From Brachybacterium massiliense (GTDB lineage Bacteria > Actinomycetota > Actinomycetes > Actinomycetales > Dermabacteraceae), in assembly GCF_900184245.1 (NCBI RefSeq), contig NZ_FXXB01000006.1, forward strand, positions 372,001 through 436,000: 64,000 nt of DNA, read 5' to 3'. Positions within the stretch are counted from its first letter, which is position 1, and each line of letters starts with the position of its first letter. The notes beneath the pieces are model-generated. The model was given only the letters and a program-made list of their open reading frames with translations. It was not told where the DNA came from and did not search any database. A program made the position numbers and the translations under genes. Below are positions 33,473 to 42,201 of the stretch, piece by piece.

Positions 33473-34522
33473 TCAGGTGCTCGCAGCACCATCCCCGCGC
33501 TGCGGCCGGTCGGCGCTGTCACCGCCCTGCGCCGGGCCGCTGCCGCCCTGCGCCTGCACGGCGCCGTCGGCGCTCGCCGAGGCGGCCTCTGCATCACCGT
33601 GATGGCCGAACGGCAGGAAGTGCACGATCACCGCGACCAGCGCGCCGACGACCAGGCCCATCACGAAGGAGAAGAAGGTGTTGATCAGCCAGGCGAGCAC
33701 CCCGCCCACACCGGCGATCCCCGCCACCAGCCCCTCCAGGTGGTGCACGGCGCCGTAGGGCTGGGCGAGCCCGAGGTCGTGGGTGCCCACCAGCAGAATG
33801 TGACCGCCCACCCAGAGCATCGCGATCATGCCCACGTAGCTGATCACGTCCATCACCCGCGGCATCGCCCTCACCAGGCCGCTGCCGAATCTCTTCTTGA
33901 ACTCCGAGGCGCCGCCCTCGGTCATCGCCAGCCCGATGTCGTCCATCTTCACCAGCAGGGCGACCGCGCCGTAGACCAGCACGGTGATGCCCAGCGCGAT
34001 CACGATCAGCACCGCGGCGCGCATCCAGAGATTGTCGGTGTCGACCGAGTTCATCGAGATCACCATGATCTCGGCGGAGAGGATCAGATCGGTGCGCACG
34101 GCGCCGGAGACGACCTTGTCCTCGGCCTGGGCCCCCTTGGCCGCGGCCGGGGCCTGCTTGGGCTTGCCTCGCACCAGCTCCCAGATCTTCTCCGCGCCCT
34201 CGAAGCTCAGATAGAGGCCGCCGAGCATCAGGATCGGCGTCAGCAGCCACGGCGCGAACACGCTCAGCAGCAGCAGGACGGGCAGGATGAACACCAGCTT
34301 GTTGCGCAGGGACCCCTTGGTGATCCGCCAGATGATCGGCAGCTCGCGCTTGGGCTTGATGCCCTGGACGTACTGCGGGGTCACGGCGGCGTCGTCGATC
34401 ACCACGCCGATCGCCTTCGAGCCCGCCTTCGCGGAGGCAGCGGCGACGTCATCGGCGCTCGCCGCGGCCAGGCGCGCGAGCGCGGCGACGTCATCGAGCA
34501 GGGCGGCGAGTCCACCGGCCAT
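33473..34522 (-). CDS. DUF808 family membrane protein (YedI-like)
   Basis: Membrane protein of 349 residues. The family opening MAGGLAALLDDVAALARLAA is followed by DDAAVTPQYVQGI, PIIWRITKGSLRNKLVFILP, LSFEGAEKIWE, SGAVRTDLILSAEIMVISMN and a late pair of helices. About seven transmembrane segments. A low-complexity Ala/Gly/Gln tail ends the protein. The function of DUF808/YedI is not established. The start at 34522 follows GGGGAAGGA. Convergent with the phosphoribosyltransferase gene across a shared terminator. Confidence 0.85.
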   Translation of the reverse strand: MAGGLAALLDDVAALARLAAASADDVAAASAKAGSKAIGVVIDDAAVTPQYVQGIKPKRELPIIWRITKGSLRNKLVFILPVLLLLSVFAPWLLTPILMLGGLYLSFEGAEKIWELVRGKPKQAPAAAKGAQAEDKVVSGAVRTDLILSAEIMVISMNSVDTDNLWMRAAVLIVIALGITVLVYGAVALLVKMDDIGLAMTEGGASEFKKRFGSGLVRAMPRVMDVISYVGMIAMLWVGGHILLVGTHDLGLAQPYGAVHHLEGLVAGIAGVGGVLAWLINTFFSFVMGLVVGALVAVIVHFLPFGHHGDAEAASASADGAVQAQGGSGPAQGGDSADRPQRGDGAAST

Positions 34523-34700
34523 GTCAGTTCCTTCCCCGGAGGTGCGGGCCGCTGTGATGCGGCCCGGCTCAGGATAGCGGCGCGAGGAGCACGATCGGTC
34601 CGATGCCGAGGTGATGCTCATCGGGCGGGTTTTCGTGCGGCAGCCGTCCACCGGTGGCGAACAGATGGTCCGCGGGGTCGACGCCCCGCGGGGCCGGTGC

Positions 34701-34706
34701 GATGGT
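34701..34706 (+). promoter_or_regulatory. -10-like hexamer GATGGT upstream of the NmrA-like gene
   Basis: GATGGT ends 6 bases before the ATG at 34713. Weak consensus match, but the spacing is the same as at the other candidate leaderless genes. Confidence 0.3.
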
Positions 34707-34712
34707 GGGGCC

Positions 34713-35360
34713 ATGGATATCGCACTCATCGGAGGTCATGGCAAGGTCGCGCTGCTCGCGGAGCCGCTGCTGGTCGAGGCAGGGCACACCGTGCACGCGG
34801 TGATCCGCAATCCCGAGCACGCCGCGGAGGTCGAGGCGACCGGCGCGAAGGCGGTGCTCAGCGACGTCGAGACCCTCGACGATGCTGGTTGGGACGAGCT
34901 GCTGCGCGGGAAGGACGCGGTGGTCTGGGCCGCCGGTGCGGGCGGCGGCAACCCGCAGCGCACTCGCGCGGTGGACCAGGAGGCCGCGATCGCCTCGATG
35001 GAGGCGGCGCAGCGAGTCGGCGCCGCCCGCTACGTGATGGTCAGCTATTTCAGCGCGAGCCTGGACCACGGCGTGCCGGAGGACGAGCCGTTCCACGCCT
35101 ACGCCGAGGCGAAGGCCCGTGCCGACGAGCACCTGCGCGGCACGATCCTGGAATGGACCATCCTCGGCCCCTCGGGCCTGACTCTCGAAGAGCCGACGGG
35201 CCGGATCGACACCGCGGCGGCAGAGGCCGGGACCGTCTCGCGCGGGAACGTCGCGCGCACCATCGTGGCCGCGCTCGAGCGCCCCGGCACCGCCGGGAAG
35301 TTCCTCGCCTACAACGACGGCGAGCAGGAGATCGGCGAGGCGTTCGACGCCGTCTCCTGA
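34713..35360 (+). CDS. NAD(P)-binding atypical SDR protein (NmrA/YwnB-like)
   Basis: Cytosolic protein of 215 residues with a Rossmann fold. The nucleotide motif is IALIGGHGKVALLAEPLL (GGxGxxG-like), followed by HTVHAVIRNPEHAAEVEATG, where the arginine suggests NADP. AVVWAAGAGGGNPQRTRAVD and RYVMVSYFSASLDHG follow, and the tail is WTILGPSGLTLEEPTGRI. This is the atypical SDR a5 group (YwnB, biliverdin reductase B-like). The reaction is unknown. The ATG at 34713 was chosen over an upstream in-frame ATG because the extra 34 residues are not conserved-looking. Confidence 0.8.
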   Translation: MDIALIGGHGKVALLAEPLLVEAGHTVHAVIRNPEHAAEVEATGAKAVLSDVETLDDAGWDELLRGKDAVVWAAGAGGGNPQRTRAVDQEAAIASMEAAQRVGAARYVMVSYFSASLDHGVPEDEPFHAYAEAKARADEHLRGTILEWTILGPSGLTLEEPTGRIDTAAAEAGTVSRGNVARTIVAALERPGTAGKFLAYNDGEQEIGEAFDAVS

Positions 35361-35375
35361 CCCCTGGACGAGGAG

Positions 35376-35405
35376 CGGCCCCGGCGGCGGAAGCTGCCGG
35401 GGCCG
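35376..35405 (+). terminator. Terminator hairpin of the NmrA-like gene
   Basis: CGGCCCCGGC (35376-35385) and GCCGGGGCCG (35396-35405) form a perfect 10-pair stem, extendable inwards past a mismatch, 16 bases after the stop. Confidence 0.6.
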
Positions 35406-35471
35406 ACGACTGCCCAGGGCCGAGGGCTTCCTGGGGCCGACGGCCGTCCAGGGGCGGAGCGCGCAGGTCGC

Positions 35472-35507
35472 GGTGCCCTATTGTGGGGAGGTTACCCGGA
35501 GGGCACC
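35472..35507 (+). promoter_or_regulatory. Promoter with flanking inverted repeat upstream of the DHA1 exporter
   Basis: GGTGCCC (35472-35478) and GGGCACC (35501-35507) flank a -10-like TATTGT at 35479-35484. Either an operator half-site pair or a hairpin at the start of the transcript could control the MFS gene 24 bases downstream. Confidence 0.4.
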
Positions 35508-35530
35508 GGGTGCAGGAACGAGGAGCAGCA

Positions 35531-36709
35531 GTGGACAGTGCACGCCGTTGGGCCGCGGTGGTCGCTCTCGCGGTGGGGATCTTCGTGCTCATCACCATCG
35601 AGGAGCTGCCGATCGGCGTGCTCAGCGTGATGGCGCCCGAGCTTGGCGTCAGCGAGGGTGTGGCCGGCCTGGCCGTCACCGTGCCCGGCATCCTGGCCGG
35701 TGCGGTCGCGCTGTGCACCCCGGTGATCGTGCGCGGGCTGGACCGCCGGTTGGTGCTGGTGCTCGCCCTGGTGTCCGTGGTGATCTCGTGCGCGCTCAGC
35801 GTCGTGGCGCAGAGCTTCGCGGTGCTGCTGTTCGCGCGCCTCTTCGCGGGGGTGTCGATCGGACTGTACTGGGCGGTGATGGCGATCGTCGCGATCGGTC
35901 AGGTGCCGCGCAGGCACATCGCCCGTGCCCTCACCATCGCCTTCAGCGGTGCCGGGGGAGCGCTCGTGCTGGGTGTACCCGTCGCGGCCTGGATCGGTGC
36001 CCATGTGGGATGGCGGATGGCCTTCGCCGTGGTCGGTGCCCTCGCCGCGGTGGTCGCGGTGCTGATCCTGCTGCTGGTGCGGCCCGTGCACTCCCCGGCG
36101 AAGGTGTCCGGGCGGATGATGCTCGCCGCCGCCCGACACCGCGGGGTGCGCTATGTGCTGGCGCTGGTCTCGCTGGCCGTGATCGGCCAGTTCATCACCT
36201 ACAGCTACATCAGCCCGGTGCTCGTCGAGCGGGCCGGCGTGCCGCTGCTGGACGTGGGCCTGATGCTGCTGCTGTTCGGCATCGCCGGGCTGATCGGCAA
36301 CTTCGCCGTCGGCTTCCTGCTGCGCCGCAGCCCTCCGCTGGGGGCGCTGGTGGTGCTGCTGGGCACCATGGCGGGCCTGGCCGGGGTGCTGCTGCTGATG
36401 GACGCCCCGGTACGGGCGGTGCTGGTGATGCCGGTGTGGGGTCTGTTCGTGGGGGCGATCTCGGTGGCGATGCAGGCCTTCGTCGGCTCCGAGGCCACCG
36501 CGGTGCTCGAGGAGGCCACCGCCCTGAACAGTGCCGCGTTCAACGCGTCGATCGCGGTGGGTGCGCTGGTGGGCGGCCTGATCCTCGATGCAGCAGGGCA
36601 GACCCCGATGATCCTCACCTCGGTGGTGATGGTGGGCGCGGCCGCGCTGCTCGCGATGCACTATCTGCGCACCGCCGCGCCGGGACCGGAGCGTTCCCTC
36701 AGCCGGTGA
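35531..36709 (+). CDS. MFS exporter, DHA1 family
   Basis: Twelve-helix transporter of 392 residues. The first helix reads FVLITIEELPIGVLSVMAPE, and VAGLAVTVPGILAGAVALCTP is the motif typical of the NepI/YdhP/arabinose-efflux DHA1 group. The second half has TYSYISPVLVERAGV and LFVGAISVAMQAFVGSEA. Likely exports nucleosides, sugars or drugs. Unassigned. The GTG at 35531 follows AGGAG. Its last 11 bases overlap the convergent acylphosphatase gene. Confidence 0.8.
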   Translation: MDSARRWAAVVALAVGIFVLITIEELPIGVLSVMAPELGVSEGVAGLAVTVPGILAGAVALCTPVIVRGLDRRLVLVLALVSVVISCALSVVAQSFAVLLFARLFAGVSIGLYWAVMAIVAIGQVPRRHIARALTIAFSGAGGALVLGVPVAAWIGAHVGWRMAFAVVGALAAVVAVLILLLVRPVHSPAKVSGRMMLAAARHRGVRYVLALVSLAVIGQFITYSYISPVLVERAGVPLLDVGLMLLLFGIAGLIGNFAVGFLLRRSPPLGALVVLLGTMAGLAGVLLLMDAPVRAVLVMPVWGLFVGAISVAMQAFVGSEATAVLEEATALNSAAFNASIAVGALVGGLILDAAGQTPMILTSVVMVGAAALLAMHYLRTAAPGPERSLSR

Positions 36710-36995
36710 CGCGGAAGCCCTCCGTGCCGCGGGGTGCCTCCCGGCGAACGTCGATCCCCTCGACCTGTGCGGCCGGCGGGCCCGTGCGCAGATGCTCGAG
36801 CATCTCCTCGACCGTGCCCGTCGGGCCCTCCACGTCGGCCTCGACGGTGCCGTCCCACAGGTTCCGCACCGTGCCGGAGACGCCGATCCGGGATGCCGCC
36901 GCCGCGGCATCCATCCGGAAGCCGACTCCCTGGACCCGGCCGCGCACGCGCACGATCCGGCGGATCACGTCCTCCTCTGCTGGCGTCTCGTCCAT
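36699..36995 (-). CDS. acyP: Acylphosphatase
   Basis: Small cytosolic enzyme of 98 residues hydrolysing acyl phosphates. The phosphate-binding loop is RVRGRVQGVGFRMDAAAAAS, with the catalytic arginine in VGFR, and the substrate-orienting asparagine lies in GTVRNLWDGTVEADVEGP. Length matches the family. GGGAG precedes the ATG at 36995. Confidence 0.92.
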   Translation of the reverse strand: MDETPAEEDVIRRIVRVRGRVQGVGFRMDAAAAASRIGVSGTVRNLWDGTVEADVEGPTGTVEEMLEHLRTGPPAAQVEGIDVRREAPRGTEGFRVTG

Positions 36996-37123
36996 TCCTG
37001 TCTCCCGTCCGCAGCTCGACCCGGCCCGTTGAGCCTATCCAGGTGGGCCCCGCACGAAACAGCGTGCGAACCCGGGACGAGAATCCGGTGGACGCCGCTG
37101 CGCTCCGGTGATGGGATCAGGGC

Positions 37124-38014
37124 ATGGCGACAATGCTCTCCACCCCGACGACGCTCCGCACCCCGACCGCCGACGAGCTCGAGGACGTGCTCGTGGCGCT
37201 GCGCCGCTGGCAGCGCGAAGATCTCCTCCAGCTCCATCCGGGGGACCTCGGCTGGCACCACCTGCGGGGCGCCGATCCCACCGCCCAGAACCTGCGGCTG
37301 TGGAGCCGGGGGAGCCGACCGGCGGCGCTGGGGATGCTGGACGGCCACGACCTGCTGCGCCTCGCGATCGCCCCGCAGTTCGCCGAGGACGAGCCCCTCG
37401 CGCGGCGTCTCGCCGAGGACCTCCTCGAGCCCGAGCGCGGGATTCTTCCGTCCGGGCAGGCCTTCCTCGAGGCGCGCTCGGCATTCGCCCTGCGCACCGT
37501 GCTCCAGGAGCACGGGTGGAGCAAGGGCGAGGCCTGGGTGCCCCTGCGGCGCGACCTCGCCGAGCCCGTCACGGTGCCCGAGACGCTCACCATCGAGCCC
37601 GTGCGGCAGAGCACCGCCGGAGAGTACGCCGAGGTGCATCGCTCCGCTTTCGACAGCCGCAGTCTCACCGTCGAGCGCGTGCTCACGATGCTGGACGGTC
37701 CCGCCCACCGCGACGCGGCCTCCCTGCTGGGACGCGACGAAACAGGCAACGCCGTCGCGGTGATCAGCGTGTGGTCGGCCGGACCCGGCAGGCCCGGCCT
37801 GATCGAGCCGCTCGGCGTGCACCGCGACCACCGCGGCTGGGGCCACGGGCGGGCGATGTGCCTGGCCGGGACCGCACAGCTGCGGGCGATGGGCGCCTCG
37901 AGCGCGACGGTGTGCACTCCGCGCGCGCTCACCGGAGCGGTCGCCACCTATGTCTCGGCCGGGTACCGGGAGCTCGGCGACGTGCCGGACCTGCAGCGGC
38001 TCCCCGCCCCCTGA
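37124..38014 (+). CDS. GNAT family N-acetyltransferase
   Basis: Cytosolic protein of 296 residues with two GNAT-like halves. The N-terminal half (residues about 10-140) lacks a clear acetyl-CoA loop. The C-terminal half carries LIEPLGVHRDHRGWGHGRAM, the R/Q-x-x-G-x-G/A-type acetyl-CoA site, then SSATVCTPRALTGAVATYVS and the closing GYRELGD. The duplicated layout resembles other tandem GNATs. Substrate unknown. No strong ribosome site. The ATG at 37124 has a weak -10-like TGGGAT at the leaderless distance. Confidence 0.75.
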   Translation: MATMLSTPTTLRTPTADELEDVLVALRRWQREDLLQLHPGDLGWHHLRGADPTAQNLRLWSRGSRPAALGMLDGHDLLRLAIAPQFAEDEPLARRLAEDLLEPERGILPSGQAFLEARSAFALRTVLQEHGWSKGEAWVPLRRDLAEPVTVPETLTIEPVRQSTAGEYAEVHRSAFDSRSLTVERVLTMLDGPAHRDAASLLGRDETGNAVAVISVWSAGPGRPGLIEPLGVHRDHRGWGHGRAMCLAGTAQLRAMGASSATVCTPRALTGAVATYVSAGYRELGDVPDLQRLPAP

Positions 38015-38055
38015 GAGGCGCGCCCTCCGCCGGCCGCTCTTGACCCGCAGATTCG

Positions 38056-39228
38056 TCAGCGAGGGGCGATCACCGGCTCGCCGGAGGCGTCACGGCGCAT
38101 GACCTCGCGGCCTCCCTGCCACACCCGCAGGGTGCGGTGACGCACGTCCAGCGGATCGCCCTCCCACAGCACCAGATCCGCGTCCTTGCCGACCTCGAGC
38201 GAACCGACCCGCTCCGCGAGCCCCAGCACCTCCGCCGGGTTCAGGGTGATCGCACGCAGCGCCTCGGCCGGGGCCATCCCGTGCTTGACCGCGAGAGCCG
38301 CCTGGTCGATCAGGAACTCGATCGGCACCACCGGATGATCGGTGATGATCGAGACCTTCACCCCGGCCTCGGTGAGCAGACCGGGCGCCTTCGGGGTGCG
38401 GTGGCGCACCTCCACCTTCGAGCGCGAGACGATCAGGGGGCCGTAGAGCACCGGCACCCCGGCCGCCGCGATCCTGTCCGCGATCAGGTAGGACTCGGTG
38501 CCGTGATCGAGCACCAGGTCGATGCCGAACTCCTCGGCGATGCGCAGGGCGGTGGCGATGTCATCGGCCCGGTGCGAGTGCTGGCGCCAGGGGATCTCCC
38601 GCTCGAGCACCCGGGCGAGCGCCTCGGAGACCAGATCCGCATCTCGCTCCTCGGCCGGCTTCGCCGCCCAGGCCCGAGCCTTGGCGAGGGCCTGACGGAT
38701 CGTCAGGGCCACGCCCAGCCGGGTCGAGGGGGTCTGATTGCGCTCGCCGTAGACGCGCTTGGGGTTCTCCCCGAGCGCCGCCTTGAGCCCGGAGGGGCTG
38801 CGCAGCACCATCTCGTCCACCACCCGGCCGTGGGTGTGCAGCGCCACCGCGAGCCCGCCGATGGGATTGCCCGAGCCGGGGTTCACGTTCACGGTGGTGA
38901 TGCCGCCGATGATCGCGTCGTCGAAGCCCACCTCCACGGGGTTGATCGCATCGATCGCCCGCGCGGCGGCCATCACCGGATCGGTCATCTCGTTGGTGTC
39001 CTGGCCGGCCCAGCCCTCACCCTCCTCATCCACCCCCAGGTGCACGTGGGCATCGATGAAGCCGGGCAGCAGCCAGCCGCCGCCGGCGTCGACCACCTCG
39101 GCGTCGGCAGGGATCTCGAGCGCGGGACCGAGGTCCGCGATCCGGCCGTCGCGGACGAGGACCGTCCCGTCGAAGGGCGCGCCCTCGATCGGGACGACAT
39201 GGGCATGGGTGATGGCGGTGAGCGTCAT
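38056..39228 (-). CDS. Amidohydrolase, imidazolonepropionase-like
   Basis: Metal-dependent TIM-barrel hydrolase of 390 residues. The first metal motif is GFIDAHVHLGVDEEGEGW, REIPWRQHSHRADDI supplies the next histidines, DLVLDHGTESYLIADRI another, and SIITDHPVVPIEF the catalytic aspartate. The usual C-terminal VGSLEVGKDADLVLWEGDPL closes the beta-sandwich. The group includes HutI-like and peptidase-like enzymes. The substrate is not known, and no other hut gene is present. The start at 39228 (MTLTAITHAHVVPIEG) lies 7 bases after a -10-like CAGTGT. Confidence 0.8.
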   Translation of the reverse strand: MTLTAITHAHVVPIEGAPFDGTVLVRDGRIADLGPALEIPADAEVVDAGGGWLLPGFIDAHVHLGVDEEGEGWAGQDTNEMTDPVMAAARAIDAINPVEVGFDDAIIGGITTVNVNPGSGNPIGGLAVALHTHGRVVDEMVLRSPSGLKAALGENPKRVYGERNQTPSTRLGVALTIRQALAKARAWAAKPAEERDADLVSEALARVLEREIPWRQHSHRADDIATALRIAEEFGIDLVLDHGTESYLIADRIAAAGVPVLYGPLIVSRSKVEVRHRTPKAPGLLTEAGVKVSIITDHPVVPIEFLIDQAALAVKHGMAPAEALRAITLNPAEVLGLAERVGSLEVGKDADLVLWEGDPLDVRHRTLRVWQGGREVMRRDASGEPVIAPR

Positions 39229-39235
39229 GCCCCTG

Positions 39236-39241
39236 ACACTG
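39236..39241 (-). promoter_or_regulatory. -10-like hexamer CAGTGT for the amidohydrolase gene
   Basis: CAGTGT (minus strand) ends 7 bases before the ATG at 39228. No Shine-Dalgarno. Confidence 0.35.
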
Positions 39242-39301
39242 GGCCGACAGCGCGGTGGAGTCAAGTTCCCGCATCGCCGGGCGCTTGAGCAGCCTGGCCA
39301 C

Positions 39302-39307
39302 TACTGT
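39302..39307 (+). promoter_or_regulatory. -10 hexamer TACTGT for leaderless ppk2
   Basis: TACTGT ends 6 bases before the ATG at 39314, and no ribosome site is present. Confidence 0.5.
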
Positions 39308-39313
39308 GCCCGT

Positions 39314-40195
39314 ATGTCGAAGAAGAAGAGCAAGCACCCCGACCCCGCGGAGCAGACGCCCACCGGCTTCCCGATCCCCTCGGGCTGGAAGGGCGAGGTG
39401 ACCGACTTCGATCCGCGCGCCACGCCGGGCTTCGAGGGGAAGAAGGCCGACGGCAAGGAGCTGCTGGCCCTGCGCGATGCCGCTCTCGACGATCTCCAGG
39501 AGCGGCTGTACGCGGCGCACCACGGGCAGGAGGAGGGGCGCTCCGTGCTGCTGATCGTGCAGGGCATGGACACCTCCGGCAAGGGCGGGATCATGCGCCA
39601 CGTGGTCGGGAACGTGGACCCGCAGGGCGTGGACATCACCGCCTTCAAAGCCCCCACCTCGGCCGAGAAGCGACACGACTTCCTGTGGCGCATCCGCAAG
39701 CGCACCCCCGCCCCCGGCATCATCGGCGTGTTCGACCGCTCCCAGTACGAGGACGTGCTGATCCACCGGGTCCACGGCTGGGCCGATGCGAAGGAGATCC
39801 GCGAGCGGTACACCGCGATCAACGCCTTCGAGCGCGAGCTCGCCGAGGCCGGCACCACCGTCGTGAAGGTGATGCTCCACATCTCCGCGCAGGAGCAGGG
39901 AGAGCGCCTCATGGAGCGTCTCGAGAGGCCCGACAAGCATTGGAAGTACAACCCCGGCGACGTGGACGAGCGCGGCCACTGGGAGTCGTACATGGACGCA
40001 TACACCCGCGCGCTGCGGGCCACCTCGACGGTCGGCGCGCCCTGGACCGTGGTCCCCGCCGACCGCAAGTGGTACGCGCGCATCGCCGTCCAGCAGCTGC
40101 TGCTGAACGCGCTCGAGGACATCGACCCGCAATGGCCCGAGGCGGACTTCGACGTCGACGAGGAGAAGGAGCGCCTGCGCTCCACCATGGACTGA
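39314..40195 (+). CDS. Polyphosphate kinase 2 family protein
   Basis: Cytosolic kinase of 293 residues using polyphosphate to phosphorylate nucleotides. Walker A is [20 protein letters not shown], the PPK2 signature [20 protein letters not shown] follows, and Walker B is [39 protein letters not shown] and [12 protein letters not shown] complete the family pattern. The single-domain layout fits class I or III PPK2. Preference for ADP versus AMP cannot be read with certainty. Lysine-rich start [14 protein letters not shown]. Confidence 0.88.
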   Translation: MSKKKSKHPDPAEQTPTGFPIPSGWKGEVTDFDPRATPGFEGKKADGKELLALRDAALDDLQERLYAAHHGQEEGRSVLLIVQGMDTSGKGGIMRHVVGNVDPQGVDITAFKAPTSAEKRHDFLWRIRKRTPAPGIIGVFDRSQYEDVLIHRVHGWADAKEIRERYTAINAFERELAEAGTTVVKVMLHISAQEQGERLMERLERPDKHWKYNPGDVDERGHWESYMDAYTRALRATSTVGAPWTVVPADRKWYARIAVQQLLLNALEDIDPQWPEADFDVDEEKERLRSTMD

Positions 40196-40241
40196 TCAGG
40201 GCCCTCACCTGGCCCGGGTTGTGTCTGCCGCGTCAGGGGTC

Positions 40242-40247
40242 GATGAT
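40242..40247 (+). promoter_or_regulatory. -10-like hexamer GATGAT for tpx
   Basis: GATGAT ends 6 bases before the ATG at 40254. The intervening GGGGGC is not a convincing ribosome site. Confidence 0.3.
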
Positions 40248-40253
40248 GGGGGC

Positions 40254-40751
40254 ATGGCTTCCATCACCTTCCAGAGCAATCCCGTCTCCACCGTCGGCGA
40301 GCTGCCCCAGGCCGGTTCGGCCCTGCCGGCCTTCGAGCTCGTGGGCCAGGACCTCGGCGCCGTCTCGAGCGCCGACCTCGCCGGCAAGCGCGTCGTGCTG
40401 AACATCTTCCCGTCGCTGGACACCGGCACCTGCGCGATGAGCGTGCGCAGGTTCAACGAGCTCGCCGCCGGCCTTGAGAACACCGTGGTGGTCTGCGCCT
40501 CGAAGGACCTCCCCTTCGCCCAGGCCCGCTTCTGCGGCGCCGAGGGCCTCGAGAACGTGGTCACCGGCTCCGCCTTCCGCTCCTCCTTCGGTGAGGATCT
40601 CGGCGTGACGATGCAGGACGGCCCCCTGGCCGGGCTGCTCTCGCGCGCCGTGGTCATCGCGGACGAGAACGGCAAGATCCTCTACACCCAGCAGGTCGCC
40701 GAGGTCACCGAGGAGCCCGACTACGACGCGGCGGTCGCAGCGCTGAGCTGA
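40254..40751 (+). CDS. tpx: Thiol peroxidase
   Basis: Atypical two-cysteine peroxiredoxin of 165 residues reducing hydroperoxides with thioredoxin. The peroxidatic cysteine is Cys60 in [17 protein letters not shown], and the resolving cysteine is Cys94 in ARFCGAEG, the normal Tpx spacing. An additional Cys81 is present. The ATG at 40254 ([11 protein letters not shown]) gives the standard length. A longer in-frame start adds eleven atypical residues. A terminator hairpin follows. Confidence 0.93.
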   Translation: MASITFQSNPVSTVGELPQAGSALPAFELVGQDLGAVSSADLAGKRVVLNIFPSLDTGTCAMSVRRFNELAAGLENTVVVCASKDLPFAQARFCGAEGLENVVTGSAFRSSFGEDLGVTMQDGPLAGLLSRAVVIADENGKILYTQQVAEVTEEPDYDAAVAALS

Positions 40752-40799
40752 GCCCGCCTCTCTCCCACGGCCTGCCCCAGCGGCGCAGCCGCCCCAGGC

Positions 40800-40841
40800 T
40801 TCAGGGCCCGGCCCGCCCTCCGGCGCGGACCGGGCCCTGAA
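40800..40841 (+). terminator. Terminator hairpin of tpx
   Basis: TTCAGGGCCCGG (40800-40811) and CCGGGCCCTGAA (40830-40841) form a perfect 12-pair stem around an 18-base G/C-rich loop, 48 bases after the stop. Confidence 0.6.
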
Positions 40842-40891
40842 CGCTCCCCTGCACCCGCCGGCGCTGACGAGCACGAGAGGAAGGACAGAGC

Positions 40892-41275
40892 ATGAGCACC
40901 CCCGAGATCACCCTGGCGCGCGTCCACGACCTGCTCGACGACGACGGCGCCGGAAAGACCGTGCGCCGCGTGCTGGTGGACCGGCTGTGGCCCCGCGGCA
41001 TCAAGAAGGAGCGGCTCGCCCACGACGAGTGGGACAAGGACGTCGCCCCGAGCCCCGATCTGAGGAAGGCCTTCCACTCCGAGGAGCTCAGCTTCTCCGA
41101 GTTCTCCCGCCACTACCGCCGAGAGCTCGAGGGCAGCGATGCCCCGCAGGCGCTGCTGGACCGGGCGAAGGAGGACGGCGCCCGGAAGATCGTCCTGCTG
41201 TTCGCGGCCAAGGACACCGAGCACAATCACGCCCAGGTGCTGCAGGAGGTGCTGCAGGACCTGGTGAGCAGCTGA
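40892..41275 (+). CDS. DUF488 family protein
   Basis: Cytosolic protein of 127 residues. The family signature VLVDRLWPRGIKKERLAHDE is near residues 27-46, and the body WDKDVAPSPDLRKAFHSEEL, FSRHYRRELEGS and KIVLLFAAKDTEHNHAQVL matches the DUF488/YeaO group. Biochemical function unknown. GAGAGGAAGGA precedes the ATG. Probably a single-gene unit between the tpx terminator and the TSUP gene. Confidence 0.85.
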   Translation: MSTPEITLARVHDLLDDDGAGKTVRRVLVDRLWPRGIKKERLAHDEWDKDVAPSPDLRKAFHSEELSFSEFSRHYRRELEGSDAPQALLDRAKEDGARKIVLLFAAKDTEHNHAQVLQEVLQDLVSS

Positions 41276-41322
41276 GCCCGGCGCCGCGCGCGGACATCCG
41301 CCCTCTGCACCGCTGGGCACAG

Positions 41323-41328
41323 TAGGGT
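41323..41328 (+). promoter_or_regulatory. -10-like hexamer TAGGGT upstream of the TSUP gene
   Basis: TAGGGT ends 8 bases before the GTG at 41337, slightly longer than the 6-7 base spacing seen elsewhere. Confidence 0.3.
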
Positions 41329-41336
41329 CGACCCTC

Positions 41337-42164
41337 GTGGAACCCATCTCGCTCGTCATCCTGCTCGTGATGGGCACCCTTGCCGGTGCGATCAACGCCG
41401 CGGTGGGCTCGGGCTCGCTCCTGACTCTCCCGGTGCTGCTCGCCCTCGGCATCCCGCCAGGCGTCGCGGTGCGCACCAACACGATCGGCATCCTGTTCTC
41501 GACCATCGGCTCGGTCTACGGGTACCGCCGAGAGATCGCCCAGGAGAAGAACAACTTGGGCCTGCTCACGATCGTCGCGGCGATCGGGGCGACGGCGGGC
41601 GCGCTGCTGCTGCTCGTCTCGCCCTCGCAGGCCCTGGACGTGGTGGTGCCCGTGCTGATCGTGGTCGCACTCGCGATGGTGATCTTCCAGAAGCGACTGA
41701 CCGCCGCACTGCGCGCCGCCCGTGAGCGGCGCTCCGAGCGTCGGCGCGCCGCCGGCGAGCACGGGGCCGACCGCGGGCTCGCTGCGTCCTCGAGCCCGTA
41801 CCGCTCGCCGGCGCTGGTTTCCTCGCTCGGTCTCGCCTCGGTCTACGGCGGCTACTTCACCGCCGCCCAGGGGGTCCTCTACCTCGGGATCCTCGGCACC
41901 TTCACCGGGCGCACCATGGGCTCGGTCAACAGCGTGAAGAACCTGCTGAGCCTGGTGGTGAACCTCGCCGCCGCACTCGTGTACGTCATCGCGCACATCA
42001 CGCTCGGGGTCGAGATCATCTGGATCGCCACCGCCGCGATCGCCGTCGGCGCCCTGCTGGGCGGCTACTTCGGCGCCCACCTCGCCAAGCGGATGCCGGA
42101 GTGGCTGCTGCGCGGCGTCATCGTGGCGGTCGCCCTGTTCGCCCTCGCCCGGCAGGTGCTCTGA
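41337..42164 (+). CDS. TSUP family transporter (TauE/SafE)
   Basis: Membrane protein of 275 residues with about eight helices, from the sulfite/organosulfonate exporter family. Opening helix LLVMGTLAGAINAAVGSGSL carries the family's G.i.g...GvGG-like loop. The second repeat has SVYGGYFTAAQGVLYLGILG and LLGGYFGAHLAKRMPEWLLR. A hydrophilic loop at residues about 120-155 (RERRSERRRAAGEHGADRG) separates the two halves. Substrate unknown. Start is GTG with no clear ribosome site. Confidence 0.82.
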   Translation: MEPISLVILLVMGTLAGAINAAVGSGSLLTLPVLLALGIPPGVAVRTNTIGILFSTIGSVYGYRREIAQEKNNLGLLTIVAAIGATAGALLLLVSPSQALDVVVPVLIVVALAMVIFQKRLTAALRAARERRSERRRAAGEHGADRGLAASSSPYRSPALVSSLGLASVYGGYFTAAQGVLYLGILGTFTGRTMGSVNSVKNLLSLVVNLAAALVYVIAHITLGVEIIWIATAAIAVGALLGGYFGAHLAKRMPEWLLRGVIVAVALFALARQVL

Positions 42165-42201
42165 GCGCTCACCGCGCCCGCGAGCCGCTCGAGCCCAGGG
42201 C

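Noticed and set aside
38056..39228. Naming the amidohydrolase hutI
   Set aside because: Metal-site pattern fits the broader imidazolonepropionase-like group, but no other histidine-degradation genes are near and key HutI-specific residues were not confirmed.
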